Positions 12,510-25,276 of a stretch of DNA of 64,000 nt are shown here, piece by piece (within the stretch, counting starts at the first letter, position 1; each line of letters starts with the position of its first letter). The stretch comes from Diphasiastrum complanatum (Eukaryota > Streptophyta > Lycopodiopsida > Lycopodiales > Lycopodiaceae): NCBI GenBank assembly GCA_029204225.1, contig CM055097.1, forward strand, positions 26,505,039-26,569,038, in the 5' to 3' direction. Position numbers and translations under genes: made by a program. The notes under the pieces were generated by a model. That model ran no database searches, had not been told where the DNA came from, and saw nothing but the letters and a program-made list of their open reading frames with translations.

Positions 12510-13228
12510 ATTGACATGGAACCTCTTTGCCAATATAATGATATATTGATTGACAATCGCATAGTAAGATTAGGAAACAGGTCTGTGGTATTCCTATGGG
12601 TTTTGCCTGTTCCCCTACATGGTGTAACGAGTATATGTCATTCTTTGAATTATATTTTATGAAAAGGCTTGCCAGACTTGGAAAGGTGAAATACCTATGT
12701 GCTTTCAAACATACTTTCTGTTATATTGATGATATTTGTTTCATGAATAATACAGATGCTCTTGTATTTCTAGACAAGAAGCAATCTCGTGTCGATGATA
12801 ATGCCTTATGGATCTATCCCTTGGAGTACCTCACCATAGAAAATGAAGATGCTTCGGAGAATACGGTCAATTTTTTGAATATTACCACTACCTTTGATTC
12901 TTTTTCAGGTAAATTTCATATGAAAAAATTTGACAAGCGAAGAGAAGTTCTGTTTTTTGTTTTTTCAGTATGTGCATATAACTGCCAATAGGCCGATTAT
13001 GAACCATATAAAGCTATTATCGCTCAAATTATTGCTGCCATGTATTGTTGTAGCAAACAAGATACTTTTATGGATGAGGTCGGAAACATTGTTCTTGCTT
13101 TTCAAAGTAATGGCTTCATGAGAGGAAGATTATATGAGATTATAAAGAACCTATTCTTACACAATTTGTTCCTTGGACTCAAGTTTACTTTACCAAAAAA
13201 TGCTAAATTTCTTTTGGTGGACAGTTAG
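12510..13228 (+). pseudogene. Penelope-like (GIPMG-type) reverse transcriptase fragment
   Basis: Directly after the copia LTR the plus strand encodes ILIDNRIVRLGN, then after a frame change QVCGIPMGFACSPTWCNEYM (about 12580-12640), then CYIDDICFMNN (about 12719-12750), an RT catalytic Y-x-D-D box. Next come YPLEYLTIENEDASENTVNF and GKFHMKKFDKRRE, then after frame changes a C-terminal basic region up to FLHNLFLGLKF. This order (L-x-D-N, G-I-P-M-G, Y-x-D-D, Y-P-x-E-L, F-L-x-x-x, K-x-x-D-K-R) is that of Penelope-like elements, not LINE, copia or gypsy RT. No GIY-YIG endonuclease follows before 13.3 kb. The 5' part is cut off by the copia LTR. It is inactive owing to frameshifts. Confidence 0.65.
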
Positions 13229-13253
13229 CACTCCATCTCAGGGGTGCTAACTG
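13222..13253. repeat. Perfect 10-bp inverted repeat (hairpin)
   Basis: CAGTTAGCAC at 13222-13231 and its exact complement GTGCTAACTG at 13244-13253 flank a 12-base loop, with partial G/C pairing beyond (GGTGG against CCCCC). It lies at the end of the Penelope-like fragment and just before the CT tract. Function unknown. Confidence 0.6.
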
Positions 13254-13293
13254 CCCCCTGAGAGACTTTGCTAGTTGTGGGTACGGTTGGTGG

Positions 13294-14679
<1,386 letters not shown>

Positions 14680-15415
14680 AAAGCAACCGAAGATGGCCTC
14701 TCCTTTGCCTCCTCTCACAGAGACCTTGGCCCTCTTTCCACCTCCCCTACTATTGACTGCGATAGCAAATGGATTTTCAAAGCTCTGTATAAGACTGGCA
14801 AAATTTCCTATTCCTCTATCTACTCTACAACTAAAGAGCCTAACTTCATATTTTCTTGGTTCAACTCTAAAGTGAAACCTCTCTGATATCCCTCATCTTT
14901 AGAAGACTAGATTCCACTAAACCCATAGAATCAAAACCTATCAAGTATATAATTTTCTCTCTTAATATTCTTCACATTTCTCTTCTCATTTGTGCCAGTT
15001 GTAGGGTTAATGTGTCTCATGTCTGCTCTAAATGCAAAACATCAGATGAAGACGTGGCAAATTTGTTCTTTCATTGCCAAACCCCTCTATGGAAATCAGT
15101 GATTGACCTCTTCATTGAGCACTTTCATGTTAGATTCAGGAGGCTTCTAGCACATTGATCTACCGTTGAACGATATCACTTTTGAGGATATGACTATCAA
15201 TGCTTTTTGGCAATAGATTAGAGCTATCCCACTTTGGAACATTTGGTTAGATAGAAATAGCATGGATTTGGGACTGGTGATTATGTCATCTCCCTTTGCT
15301 TCTTTTTAAGGAGGTTGATAAACTCTTCCATCTATAAACTATTTGTTAGTACTTTGTTAAAAGTGTTTAATCTACGGTTAGCTTTTTGAGAGAAAAACAA
15401 AATTGGTATGTTTGA
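14680..15415 (+). pseudogene. LINE 3' fragment with zinc-binding (zf-RVT) end
   Basis: Frames give DGLSFASSHRDLG, KWIFKALYKTGKISYSS and IFSWFNSKVKPL, then CRVNVSHVCSKCKTSDED and NLFFHCQTPLWKSVIDL, the Cys/His-rich C-terminus common in plant LINE polyproteins. The tail near 15350-15410 (CTACGGTTAGCTTTTTGAGAG, then A-rich) matches the end of the LINE at 7.0 kb, so both belong to one family. It is 5'-truncated, as is usual for LINE insertions, and broken by stops. Confidence 0.7.
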
Positions 15416-18179
15416 AGAACATGCTTGCAAAATGAATCAATGTCCCTGATTAGAGAGATAATTTTTTGAAAAAGTGCTTAAAACGGACACTTTCTTACAA
15501 ATTTTTTAACAACTCTAGAACCAACAACTTCATGATATCCCTTTATATAGTCCCACCTTGGAGAATTATTGTACACTTTAACATGGTACACAATCTCTTG
15601 TTACTTTATTTTAATGGTTTGATAACTTGGAATATGAAGCAACATACCTAGTGTAAACTGCATTTGAAGTGATTACATAGAAAAGTAAGATCATATATAG
15701 TTTGGATGGAAGCCATGACATTCTGCCCTTGAATGTCGAACCTTGATGTAGTGGCAAAAGGATGTTCTATTGACATTTCTGTTAACTACTACCACACTAT
15801 ATTTGAATTGCCATTGAATGGTGAAAAAGTCTCTAATATAAAATTTCAAGCTTGAAAGATGTCAAATTCAACTCCCTTTTATTTTTTATAGTCTTTATAG
15901 GCCACACATTTTTACTTCTTACGAATTGTAACATGCTATGAAAATACATGTATGAAATTTTTGTGACTCTAATTAATACTAAAATTTCTATATAAACTTT
16001 CAAACTCATAGTATGATGATCATGCTACTTTCTTTTCTCATAAATTGTTTCTTTACTCAAAGTCTACCCTGACTACTTTCACTAGCTTTTATGGAATTGT
16101 TGAAAAGAAAAGCAGGTGGAACCCAGGTAGATCCCACCAAACACAACCTTCTCCTACAGAATAAATGAAAAAAGGGAATGCAAATCCGTGACTTGGTTGC
16201 ATTTCACCTTATATAAGGAGGCTCCTTACTAGGCTTCCACCTAATACGTTGGCCCACTGAGATTAAGGCCTTAGAGCTTTCTCCGAGTAGGGTCAATAGA
16301 CATCCTCTAGGTACAAACTTCTATTTTCTACTTTTATTGGCCCTATCCTTGAAGGAGGCACTATCCATCCACTTGGTCTTTCTAGGACATATCTAGTTAA
16401 TGAGAGTGGCCTTTTTTATACACAATCTCAAAGAATTGGATGCTCCAATACAAGAAACACTTGTAAAGAGAAGAAGGGAGGCCTATGAGTTCACGAAAAT
16501 TGACATGATAGAAGTCAAATTTGGAGTATTGTCTTCGGTAGAGGTAATGCAAAGGGACATGTGTTTAGCACTCTCCAGTGGAAAATGTCCTGATGAGTAT
16601 CAATGTATGAGAGAATTTATGGAATAGAGATGTTTTTCAGGTAGGATGCACAAGGAAAAGAAGACATCATATAGTGTTAACCTAGTGTTGTTGATTTGCC
16701 TACTAGTTATGTCGTAGATGGATTATCTGGTGGAGAAACAATTTTTAATAGTTGGTCCCACACCTCCAAAATCAATCCAAAAGCCCAAGGAGCTCAAGGC
16801 TCCAAACATCAATGACATAATAGCTAGAATTTGAGTCCATGCAATCATTGCCACAATACAACTCTTACCCAACTTGACCATATTAAAAGAATACCCTTTT
16901 AGTTTTAAATGGACCTTATGCAAGGTAGGTATTGTGCTACAATATATCATCCAAATCATTTCACTTCAGTTAATGGATTCATTTTAGTGAAAGAAGCATG
17001 TACATAATGTTTTGGTGTGCTTCAAGGAAATTTTGATACTAAGTTTTTATGAGTAGTTGGGCTTATATTGCTTCTACTAATTGTACAAATGACATAATCC
17101 CAACTCGCTTGTGTTGTTTTCTTTGTATTTGAGCTGCATCTAGAGCATTCTAATTTACTTATGCATGCATTTAGTTGCAATCTTTTGTCAAAAGGTTCAA
17201 GTCATTAACCATTCATTGAATGATGCCTAGCTATTGGTCCCAATACATGCTTAATGAAATTTGCTAGATAGAAACATGGACGCAATAGAAATAAAAATCC
17301 AAAGTGGAAAAACATTTGTTATTGGGATTACAATAGGGATGACTCATCCCGCTTTCAACTGTGGCTCCTAGAGGCCTTGGTCCTTCCCTAGTACTTGGAC
17401 CTTTGGGCCTTGTATCTAGCTCTTGCCTATTTCCCCATGTTCAATTTCATGATATTTAAGAGAAAACTATCAAGACCTCAAGAACTATATCTTACATCAT
17501 GCAACACATAAATCAGTGCATTGAATCCACAAACACATTTTTGCTTAAGGTGGCTTGCCACTACTATCTTGGCTGACATTCACTACTACACAATGGAGGC
17601 TTTAAAAGCTAGATTAAGGAGCTTACTGGAAAAAAGATAGTGTAGTAATCCATAACTGATAGCATGCTATTCCACGTAAACAGACACCCATTTCCCAATA
17701 TCCAACAAACAAGATAAACTTTGACTCTGGCCTGCAAAAGATCAAAGCCACAATCACCAATTACAAGGCTTACATCAAAATCCTATGTACGAAATAATAG
17801 AACAATTGTCTAACATACAAATTTTTGTAACTATGAAATGGAGAGATCATAGATGATATGGAAATGTACCAACCTTTCTAGGAGGCTGAGAGCGAGTAAT
17901 CACTTCGGAGACATTCTTCATCATGGATCGCTACCAACTACTGATGGATTCACAAATGCTTATTTTATTATGAAGTCATATACAAATGGCTTAGAGTGGC
18001 TTTGTTTTTGGGGAGGCTGTGCTTGACACAAAAGGCCCAAGGGGAAGCTCTACCTAATACCAAGTGTAGTACTTTTTTAACTTTGTGAAGATATACTTGC
18101 CTAGATTTGTTAAAAACTGAGGTGTACTTTTAGATGAGTTTGAGCATTAAGATGAGTGTTCTTTTTTGAATTATGTGCA
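15416..18179. other. No gene recognised
   Basis: A small frame at 16400-16627 (75 codons) has no recognisable motif. TATATAAGGAGGC near 16211 is TATA-like and lies in a short G/C-richer patch that could be a remnant LTR, but no repeat partner was found. Confidence 0.35.
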
Positions 18180-19070
18180 CATGCATGGTCCACCAAGTAG
18201 AATCTATTGACAAATGCCATACATAAAGTTATGATCTTGTTCTTGTGATGTATCAATGACCTTGTTCATGAACCAACTATATGTGCACATGCCTGGTCCA
18301 ACAAGTGGAATCTGAGGACAAATGCCATATATAAATTTATTATTTTTAGGAACCTTTCTAATTTAACGTATTGGGACAACTATTATCTCTATCTTGAATG
18401 TCCATGTGGACAGTCCAAGAGAAATGACATTCTCCTATTCAAATACAAAATTGACTTTTTAAAATGGCTTTTTGTTTGCATGTGGCCAAGCAAACACTTC
18501 CCCTAGGTCATGGTGAAGACAAATATATATGTTTGAAATTTTTGTTGTTATGCACCAATTTAACATGCCTATCAGCAATGACACATGCACATTTCAATCA
18601 TAAATTTATTGTGACGGTTTACTAAAAGCTAACGTGTCACTCCAAGTGAATTTAAGCATGAAAATGAGTTTATTTTTATTTCTATTCTTAGCTTCTAAAT
18701 GTAGTCTTTGCTTTTTATTTTTCAAGGATTTGATTGCCTCGAGTAAGGCTAAGCTTCTCATGATATATCCATCACCTTGCTTATAAACCGATATGTGCAT
18801 GTGGACAATCCATCACAGGGGATGTAATTACAAATGCCATGTGTAAGTTGGATTTTTTAAGCAACCTTTCTCCTTGTCCTGATTGAAAGTCCATGAAGAA
18901 AATCCAAGGGGAAGGACCTTCTTCTAGTTGATGTCAAGTGCAAGTTTATCTTTTTGAAATAGCACCTTTTGAAAACCACAAGGGAAAATTGTGCACGCAG
19001 TTGTGCATATGGTCAAGCACCCATTCCCCTAGGGAATGTTGAGAGCAAATTTATTTGTTTGAGATATTTT
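18180..19070. repeat. Field of diverged roughly 100-bp repeats
   Basis: Related segments start near 18183, 18289, 18401, 18480, 18799, 18888 and 19006. Each has a variant of 'TGTGGxCAAxCAxCACTTCCCCTAG' or 'CATGxxTGGTCCAxCAAG', then 'GAxxACAAATGCCATxTATAAxTTTAT'. Spacing is uneven (about 80-320 bp), so this is an old, decayed tandem array rather than a young satellite. Confidence 0.5.
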
Positions 19071-19915
<845 letters not shown>

Positions 19916-19964
19916 CTATAAGGTTGCACTTAGTTTTTCATATTTTATTTCATGTGGTCAGCTT

Positions 19965-20935
19965 CAGTCTTTAAGGGCTGATTGATATCGATGGCGATTG
20001 ATGGGAGTCCCCGATCCCAATAACCTTGTAACTATGCCAAAGATGCCACCAGGTCGTAGTTCTCCGCAAAATATCGCACATCACGATCGGGGTTGCCATG
20101 ATGTTGTTGGTAGAAGACACGGCAATTTGTGATCATGTTGTTTGCCTAATTGCTGGTATTTACACCTGTCAGCTTGGGCCAATAAATCTTGTTTTTAGCC
20201 TTCGCGTCAGCAAACGACTCTCAACGACCTATTGGAGAATAGTAGGGATTGATGTGCATATAGACTGGTGCGTCGAGATACCATGCCATGGAGGTTTTGC
20301 TTTGTAGAAACAGTTGATGGCACCATGTTGGTTGTGGATCAAGGAGTTTGACTACTTCTTTATGGGTTTTGCAGTCGTCAAGGTTCGGAAGAATGTATCC
20401 GCCTCACTCCTTTGGTTGAACTTCTTTGCAAACTATTGGGAGATCAGTATACCCTTGTATAGGTGCATTTGGAGTGATCCTATGTCTTATTGAAGGTGCT
20501 TCAATTTCCAAGCTATGTTCCTCTTGTGGATCAGGTTGAGGGGAGAGAGGTGGTGAGGGATTGGATTCAACAATGCATTGGGATTCAGGGGAAAATTGGC
20601 GTTGGATGAAAGAAAATTTAGTGATGTCAATGGGGTTAGAAGCGGAAGATGGGAGATGACGTTGGGAGGAAGTAAAACAAGTGTCCTACGAGTTGGTTGG
20701 TGGAGGAGCTATAGACACTTGAGTTGGGCCTTGAAACGTCGACCCCTAATTTGCTGTTGGAGGCCCTTGGAAACCTGTCCCATTACCACCATATGATCCA
20801 TCGTAGTGATACCCTGATTGGTGAAATTGAGCATGCTCTGCATGGACAGAAGGTGCCGATTGGGTGGTTGCCTTTAATTTCTCTTCCAAGGTGGTAATAT
20901 GTTGGACATGTTCTGTGTCTTCATGTCAGAAAAAA
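19965..20935 (-). pseudogene. Unrecognised decayed reading frame, about 320 codons
   Basis: One minus-strand frame reads as protein-like sequence for nearly 1 kb, interrupted by about six in-frame stops but no frameshift. From N to C it has a short charged stretch (HVQHITTLEEKLKATTQ), a Gly/Tyr-rich segment (YHYDGSYGGNGTGFQGP), a Pro/Ser-rich segment (SNPSPPLSPQPDPQEE), and a folded-looking part with PNLDDCKTHKEVVKLL, YLDAPVYMHINPYYSPIGR and NPDRDVRYFAENYDLVASL. I do not recognise the family. A retroelement gag or a captured host gene are both possible. The stop-only decay without indels suggests a fairly recent loss. Confidence 0.5.
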
Positions 20936-20939
20936 AAAT

Positions 20940-22591
20940 CGGGTCTACAACTTGAATCAAAAAATAAGCAAATCCGCAAACAAAATCTCTCTCCTCGCGA
21001 CTTCGGCTACCTATTCTCTCTCTCTACCTTCACGTCAGTTACCTTGTTTCTCTCTCTACCCTCCCTCTCCTTCGGTTACCTCATTTCTCTCCTAACCCTC
21101 TTCGGTTACCTCCTCTCTCTTTCTAACGACTTCGGCTACCTCCTCTCTCTCTCTATAAGTTGCATCGGTTGAGATTTTCTCTCTCTAAGTTGCTTCAGTT
21201 GATATTTTCTCTCTCTAAGTTGCTTCGGTTGAGATTTTCTCTCTCCCTCTTTCGTAGCCTTCCTGCTGCGTCGTCTCATATAGAATATTTTCGAATATTT
21301 TGTAGAATATTCCACTCCTTGCCTCACCTCTGTGCTCGGTAATAAATAAATAAAAAATTTGTCGACATTTTTTTTAAAAAAAAATTGACGGTTCCCAAGA
21401 TCATCCACCAACACCAGAATGCACCATAGAAGTAACTGAAAAAAAAAATTAAATTTTAAAATCTTCACGGTCTTATCTATTAATTTTGACTATTCTTTAA
21501 CTCCTTTCTTGTAAGTTGTTTATTTCATTTTATTCTCATTCTGTGATTGTACATAACTTTCTTGTTTGATCTCAAATCCCAGTGCTGCAAAAACGAAAAG
21601 TGATCAAAAAGATGAGCCTGACATTCAATTTCCATCTATTGATGAAATACAATCTGAAATCGTACGTTACAACCTTGTATTTGATGGACAACCAAGTTCA
21701 ATCAGCATTGATGATTGGTTGACTGAATTAGAAGCTTATTTTTGTCATCGCCATTATTCTGAAGAAGATAAAATCTATTTTGCTTCATTGTGCAAGGACA
21801 AGTTCGAGCATGGTGGGATACTCAAGCACATTCAAAGACAAAGCTTTGGAGTCAATTCAAAATTGCTTGCATCGATAGTATTACCAGATTTTATGAGAAA
21901 TCATTTGAATCTCTCAAACAAACTGATTCTATACAACAATTTAATCAGCAATTCTTGGCATTAATTTAGAAGACAAAATTTGAGTATAGAAAATGTTTGA
22001 ACTACTATGTGGGTTTCCTTCAAATGCCTATAAAGAATGTGCTTCAACCAACTCTTTCCAAATCCATTTATGCCACTAGTTTTATGAGTTGCACAATATG
22101 ATGGATCGTGCACTTGCTCTAGAACAGTTATCTACAAACCATATCAATGAATAGTGAAAGTCACCACTCAACAAAAACCTTATTATTACAACCAACGACT
22201 GTCTGAATACGTTAGTCCTACCTTTGATGGAAGCATTCACTCCATTAATGTAGACAGTTGGCTAGAGGATTTGGATTATAACTTCTACTATAGTGGAGGT
22301 ATTGGTGACAGTGATATAGTTTTCTTTGCTTCATCGGGTTTCCAAGGACGTGTTCAGTCATGGTGGAACATTGTTCATGACTTTCATTCTGAGAACTAGT
22401 TAACTTTCGAAAGAGTTTGTAGACAGATCTTCAATCGATCTGAATTCATTCAATGGTGTTCTTTGGACCAAACAACTACAGTTGCTGAGTACAATAGAGA
22501 ATTCCAACAAATGGTCCCAATATTCGATTATGGAGAAGTATATCTTGTACAGGCTTACAACCTCAATATCGAAGCATTGTAAAAAACTATC
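20940..22591 (+). mobile_element. Retroelement with two tandem gag domains, plus-strand copy
   Basis: After a CT-rich leader the coding part starts near 21566 (AAKTKSDQKDEPDIQFPS). Domain 1: FDGQPSSISIDDWLTELEAYF (about 21680-21740), then in the next frame QGQVRAWWDTQAHSKTKLW to IQQFNQQFLALI (about 21792-21965). A 4-nt deletion relative to the minus-strand copy at 31.6 kb explains the frame change. Domain 2: FDGSIHSINVDSWLEDLDYNF, GFQGRVQSWWNIV and, after a stop at 22397, LTFERVCRQIFN to AEYNREFQQMV (22220-22530). Both have the W-W and Q-F/E-F-x-x-x pattern of LTR-retrotransposon gag (Retrotrans_gag). The element is cut at 22591/22592, where the LTR of copy C starts. Confidence 0.75.
20990..21250 (+). 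repeat. CT-rich minisatellite leader
   Basis: About five imperfect units of the type 'CTTCGGYTACCTC + CTCTCT', followed by three units of about 33 bp of the type 'CTCTCTAAGTTGCTTCGGTT + GAGATTTT'. The minus-strand copy of the element has a related but rearranged set at 32270-32450, so the leader repeats vary between copies. Confidence 0.6.
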
Positions 22592-23133
22592 TTGACTTTT
22601 CAAAGTTCATTAGTCTAAATGTCATTTGAATAAACACTTTTTGAAAGTGTGGGAAAGTTAGAAAGATTCAAATTTGAATGTTGGATACTTTGAATCCAGA
22701 CCCAAAAATAGTAGGTTAGCATTTTGGAGAGAAAGCCAAGTGGCCAAATAGGGTTTGGACCTGCTATAAAAGGATGTAACTCATGGAGAGAGTGATCTCT
22801 CTTCTCTATCTCATTTCATGCTTATACATGGTTCTCTGGGGTTCTACTATCCATTGGTGCACTATACTTGTGATTGCATGCAATTTTATGTGTAGAATGA
22901 TCTATATTTGTTATTTTTGGATCCACACATGTGAAATACAATAGCTTGATGGTTTTGTATGGACAACAACAATACTTTATCATTTCATTCAAGTTTGATC
23001 AAGTTCTATTAGTGTTTTTATCTCATTTTGTGTGTAGATGCTGATTTTTCTACATTGGTGAGATTGGTAGTGCATTTCTCTTTCTAACCAAAGATCTTTC
23101 AAGTGGATTGGATCTTAATGATCTGAAATCTTA
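22592..23133 (+). repeat. 5' LTR of copy C, left end missing
   Basis: Collinear with 11948-12505 of the copy A LTR, including the identical CTGCTATAAAAGGATGTAAC promoter region. It begins abruptly at TTGACTTTTCAAAG, joined to the tandem-gag element. Its right end reads GAAATCTTA instead of GAAATCTTTCACA, so a few terminal bases are lost or changed. Confidence 0.85.
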
Positions 23134-23145
23134 TGGTATCAAAGC
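23134..23145 (+). promoter_or_regulatory. Primer binding site (initiator Met-tRNA type)
   Basis: TGGTATCAAAGC follows the LTR at once and differs by one base from the plant copia consensus TGGTATCAGAGC, which pairs with the 3' end of initiator methionine tRNA. It fixes this LTR as the 5' LTR. Confidence 0.8.
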
Positions 23146-23275
23146 TTGTGTTTCAGTTTATGAAGGAGGAAATCAGATCTATCAATGATCTGGTGAAGAT
23201 ATTTTGCTTTTGTAGATTGGATCTTTTGTAGATCAAAATCCTATATAGGTTTTCAAACTTGATCAATTCCGATTT

Positions 23276-23960
23276 TTGATTTCACATATATGTGAAGAGT
23301 TCAAAGTAGGATGTACTTTGAATGATGTCATTGTGAATGATAGTGAGGAAGAATCATTATCATATGAGTCATTACCTAAATCATTGAATAGAAATTCTTG
23401 TTTGAAAAAAGAGAGTACTTCAATCATCCTTATGTTGAAGGGACTAATGATTTTTTTCATGGCTTCTAATGTTTTTGAGGTTTTTACTTATTATGATGCA
23501 ATCATTAAGAGGGAGTCTTATGAAGGAAAGAGCAATGGAAGATTGGTTCTTGGGAAGATCCAAGGCATGGATCTCACATCTCTTCATCAACTCAAAGTAT
23601 TCTATGATTGTGAATTGATCACTCATGATCAAGATGGCAAAAGGTTGGTTGGAGAAGACTACATGGAGCAAATCAAGAGGCAATTTTTTCAAGGCAGGGG
23701 AGATCTCATTGGTAGGATTTTGAGGTTTGTTATGAGCTCAAGAATGCTGAAATTATTAGGTTTGATCTTCACCTATTCTACTTCACGTTGGCTGGAAAGT
23801 TTGGAATCTATCTTTTGATTTATGATGGTGGCATTGTTTTCACTAACCTTTGTGGAAATTCAAGATCAAGCATTGATAAGATATTGTTGGATCTAGATCA
23901 TATGCTTGAGATGGAGTGTCTAAAGATATTCATATCCTTGATATCTTTGATGTTCAAGAG
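23276..23960 (+). pseudogene. Unrecognised coding-like segment of copy C
   Basis: An open frame of 180 codons (23276-23818) lies between the primer binding site and the RT-replacing segment. Visible traits: an acidic cluster (VNDSEEESLSYESLP), a hydrophobic stretch near residues 50-70, and YCEL/YDCEL-like and EDYMEQIKRQFFQGRGD segments. There is no Zn knuckle and no gag or protease motif. It has no counterpart in copies A or B. I do not recognise it. Confidence 0.45.
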
Positions 23961-23985
23961 AAAGGTAAGCAAGTGGAAGTGACAC

Positions 23986-24785
23986 ACTTTGTTTTACTCA
24001 CATGTTTTGGAGAATCTTCTTGTGTAGATGATGTTATGCAAGTGGATATTAATTATCATGGTTTTATAGCAACTAATGGATCTGGAAAAGAGGTCTTAGT
24101 CAATGGATTTGATGGTCAAGTGGAAGATCAAGAAATTGATCTCAAAGGGCTTCAACAACACAAAAGGGAAAGTGGCAATTTGGAGCTAGTCAAGAGCATC
24201 AAAGGAGGGTCATTTGGAAAAGATGTTTTGGATATGTTTTTGCGGGTGTTTGAAGACTCAAGAAAGGTCAAAAGAACAGCAAACAAATGTTGTTCAAGTT
24301 TACTTTACTTCTTCTATCTCATGTTTGAACTATCTCATGTGGATAATTTACAATGACAACTCTCGTTCAGTAGCTATTTCTCTTGCAAAAATCAATCTCA
24401 CAAAAAAGATTTAGAGAAATAAGGAAATATACCAATGGGACAAATAATTGATAATTATATGGCACTTGTCGAACAAAAAACTTTCATTCATCAACGTTGA
24501 TAATGCACCTTGGTGCAAATTGTCAACATATGGTAAAACTAGCTACATTGCTTTGCATCATTTTGATGTTGGAGTTGTACTAGCATTCTTGGCTGGTTTT
24601 GCTGATGGAAATTAAGCTATTGGAGGTTCATAATGTCACTTATTCATGGCCAAGTCATTAAGTGGAGGAAACATTTCATTTACATTCTATTTTGTTCTTC
24701 ATGTTCTAGTTACATCTTGATGTGTAAAATTGATGTAAGAGATAGTGAAACATCCAATTTGGACACTATTCTCTATATCAATTAT
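23986..24785 (+). other. RT-replacing segment, copy C
   Basis: The frame at 23916-24356 contains ATNGSGKEVLVNGFDGQ and VEDQEIDLKGLQ, then GNLELVKSIKGGSFGKDVLD, matching copies A and B residue by residue over about 110 codons. Nucleotide similarity continues to about 24785 through the TTTTGATGTTGGA and GATGGAAATxAAGCTATTGG regions. Here the left flank is unrelated to integrase, which shows the segment can exist without copia pol. Confidence 0.7.
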
Positions 24786-25140
24786 GGAAATTAATTTAGA
24801 ACACTAGGATGCATTCCACCCTCATCACTTGGATGCCTTGGAGCCCACCTCTGTCATGTCAGACAGAGGTGGTGGAAGATTGGCACATGCGACAAGAAAC
24901 ATAAAGACTGCATCCAATCAACTTAGAGACTCTAGTTGGTTATCTTCTCGTTAGTTGTGGGCACATAACCTGACACTTCTTAGCACTTCTAAGCAACTGG
25001 TTGCATAAAACTTGATATGGCCTCGACTGGAACAAGGATCAAGGTTCAGCGTACTTATGAAACGGTCAGTAAGAGCAAACATGCAAAAACCAAATGCTCA
25101 AAAAAGCATTAGTATGGTTAAAACTATGCCAAAACTAGTT

Positions 25141-25276
25141 GAAGAGGGAGTGTGAGAAATTTCAACTAGTTTAGTCAGGTTTAGTCATATTTTGGTTAAT
25201 TGTCAATTTAAGGCCAGTATGCATTTTAGACTTAGAAATAAACTTTATGAAAATTATTTTAGTCAAAGTTCATTAA
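25141..25276 (+). repeat. Polypurine tract and truncated 3' LTR of copy C
   Basis: GAAGAGGGAG is followed by TGTGAGAAATTTCAACTAG, a diverged start of the same LTR. Similarity fades after AGTCAAAGTTCATTA near 25276. Confidence 0.7.

Larger units (their letters stand above)
22592..25276 (+). mobile_element. Copy C: non-autonomous element of the copy A family
   Basis: Its parts are a 5' LTR lacking about the first 86 bases (22592-23133), a primer binding site (23134-23145), an unrecognised coding-like segment (23276-23960), the same RT-replacing segment as copy A (about 23986-24785), a polypurine tract (25141-25150) and the start of a 3' LTR (25151-25276). It contains no gag, protease, integrase or clear RNase H. 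It therefore looks like a native non-autonomous relative rather than a deletion product of copy A. Confidence 0.75.

Noticed and set aside
16589-16620. Hammerhead ribozyme, because of a CTGATGAG core
   Set aside because: No GAAA segment and no supporting stems at the needed spacing. The other CTGATGA occurrences in the window also lack them.
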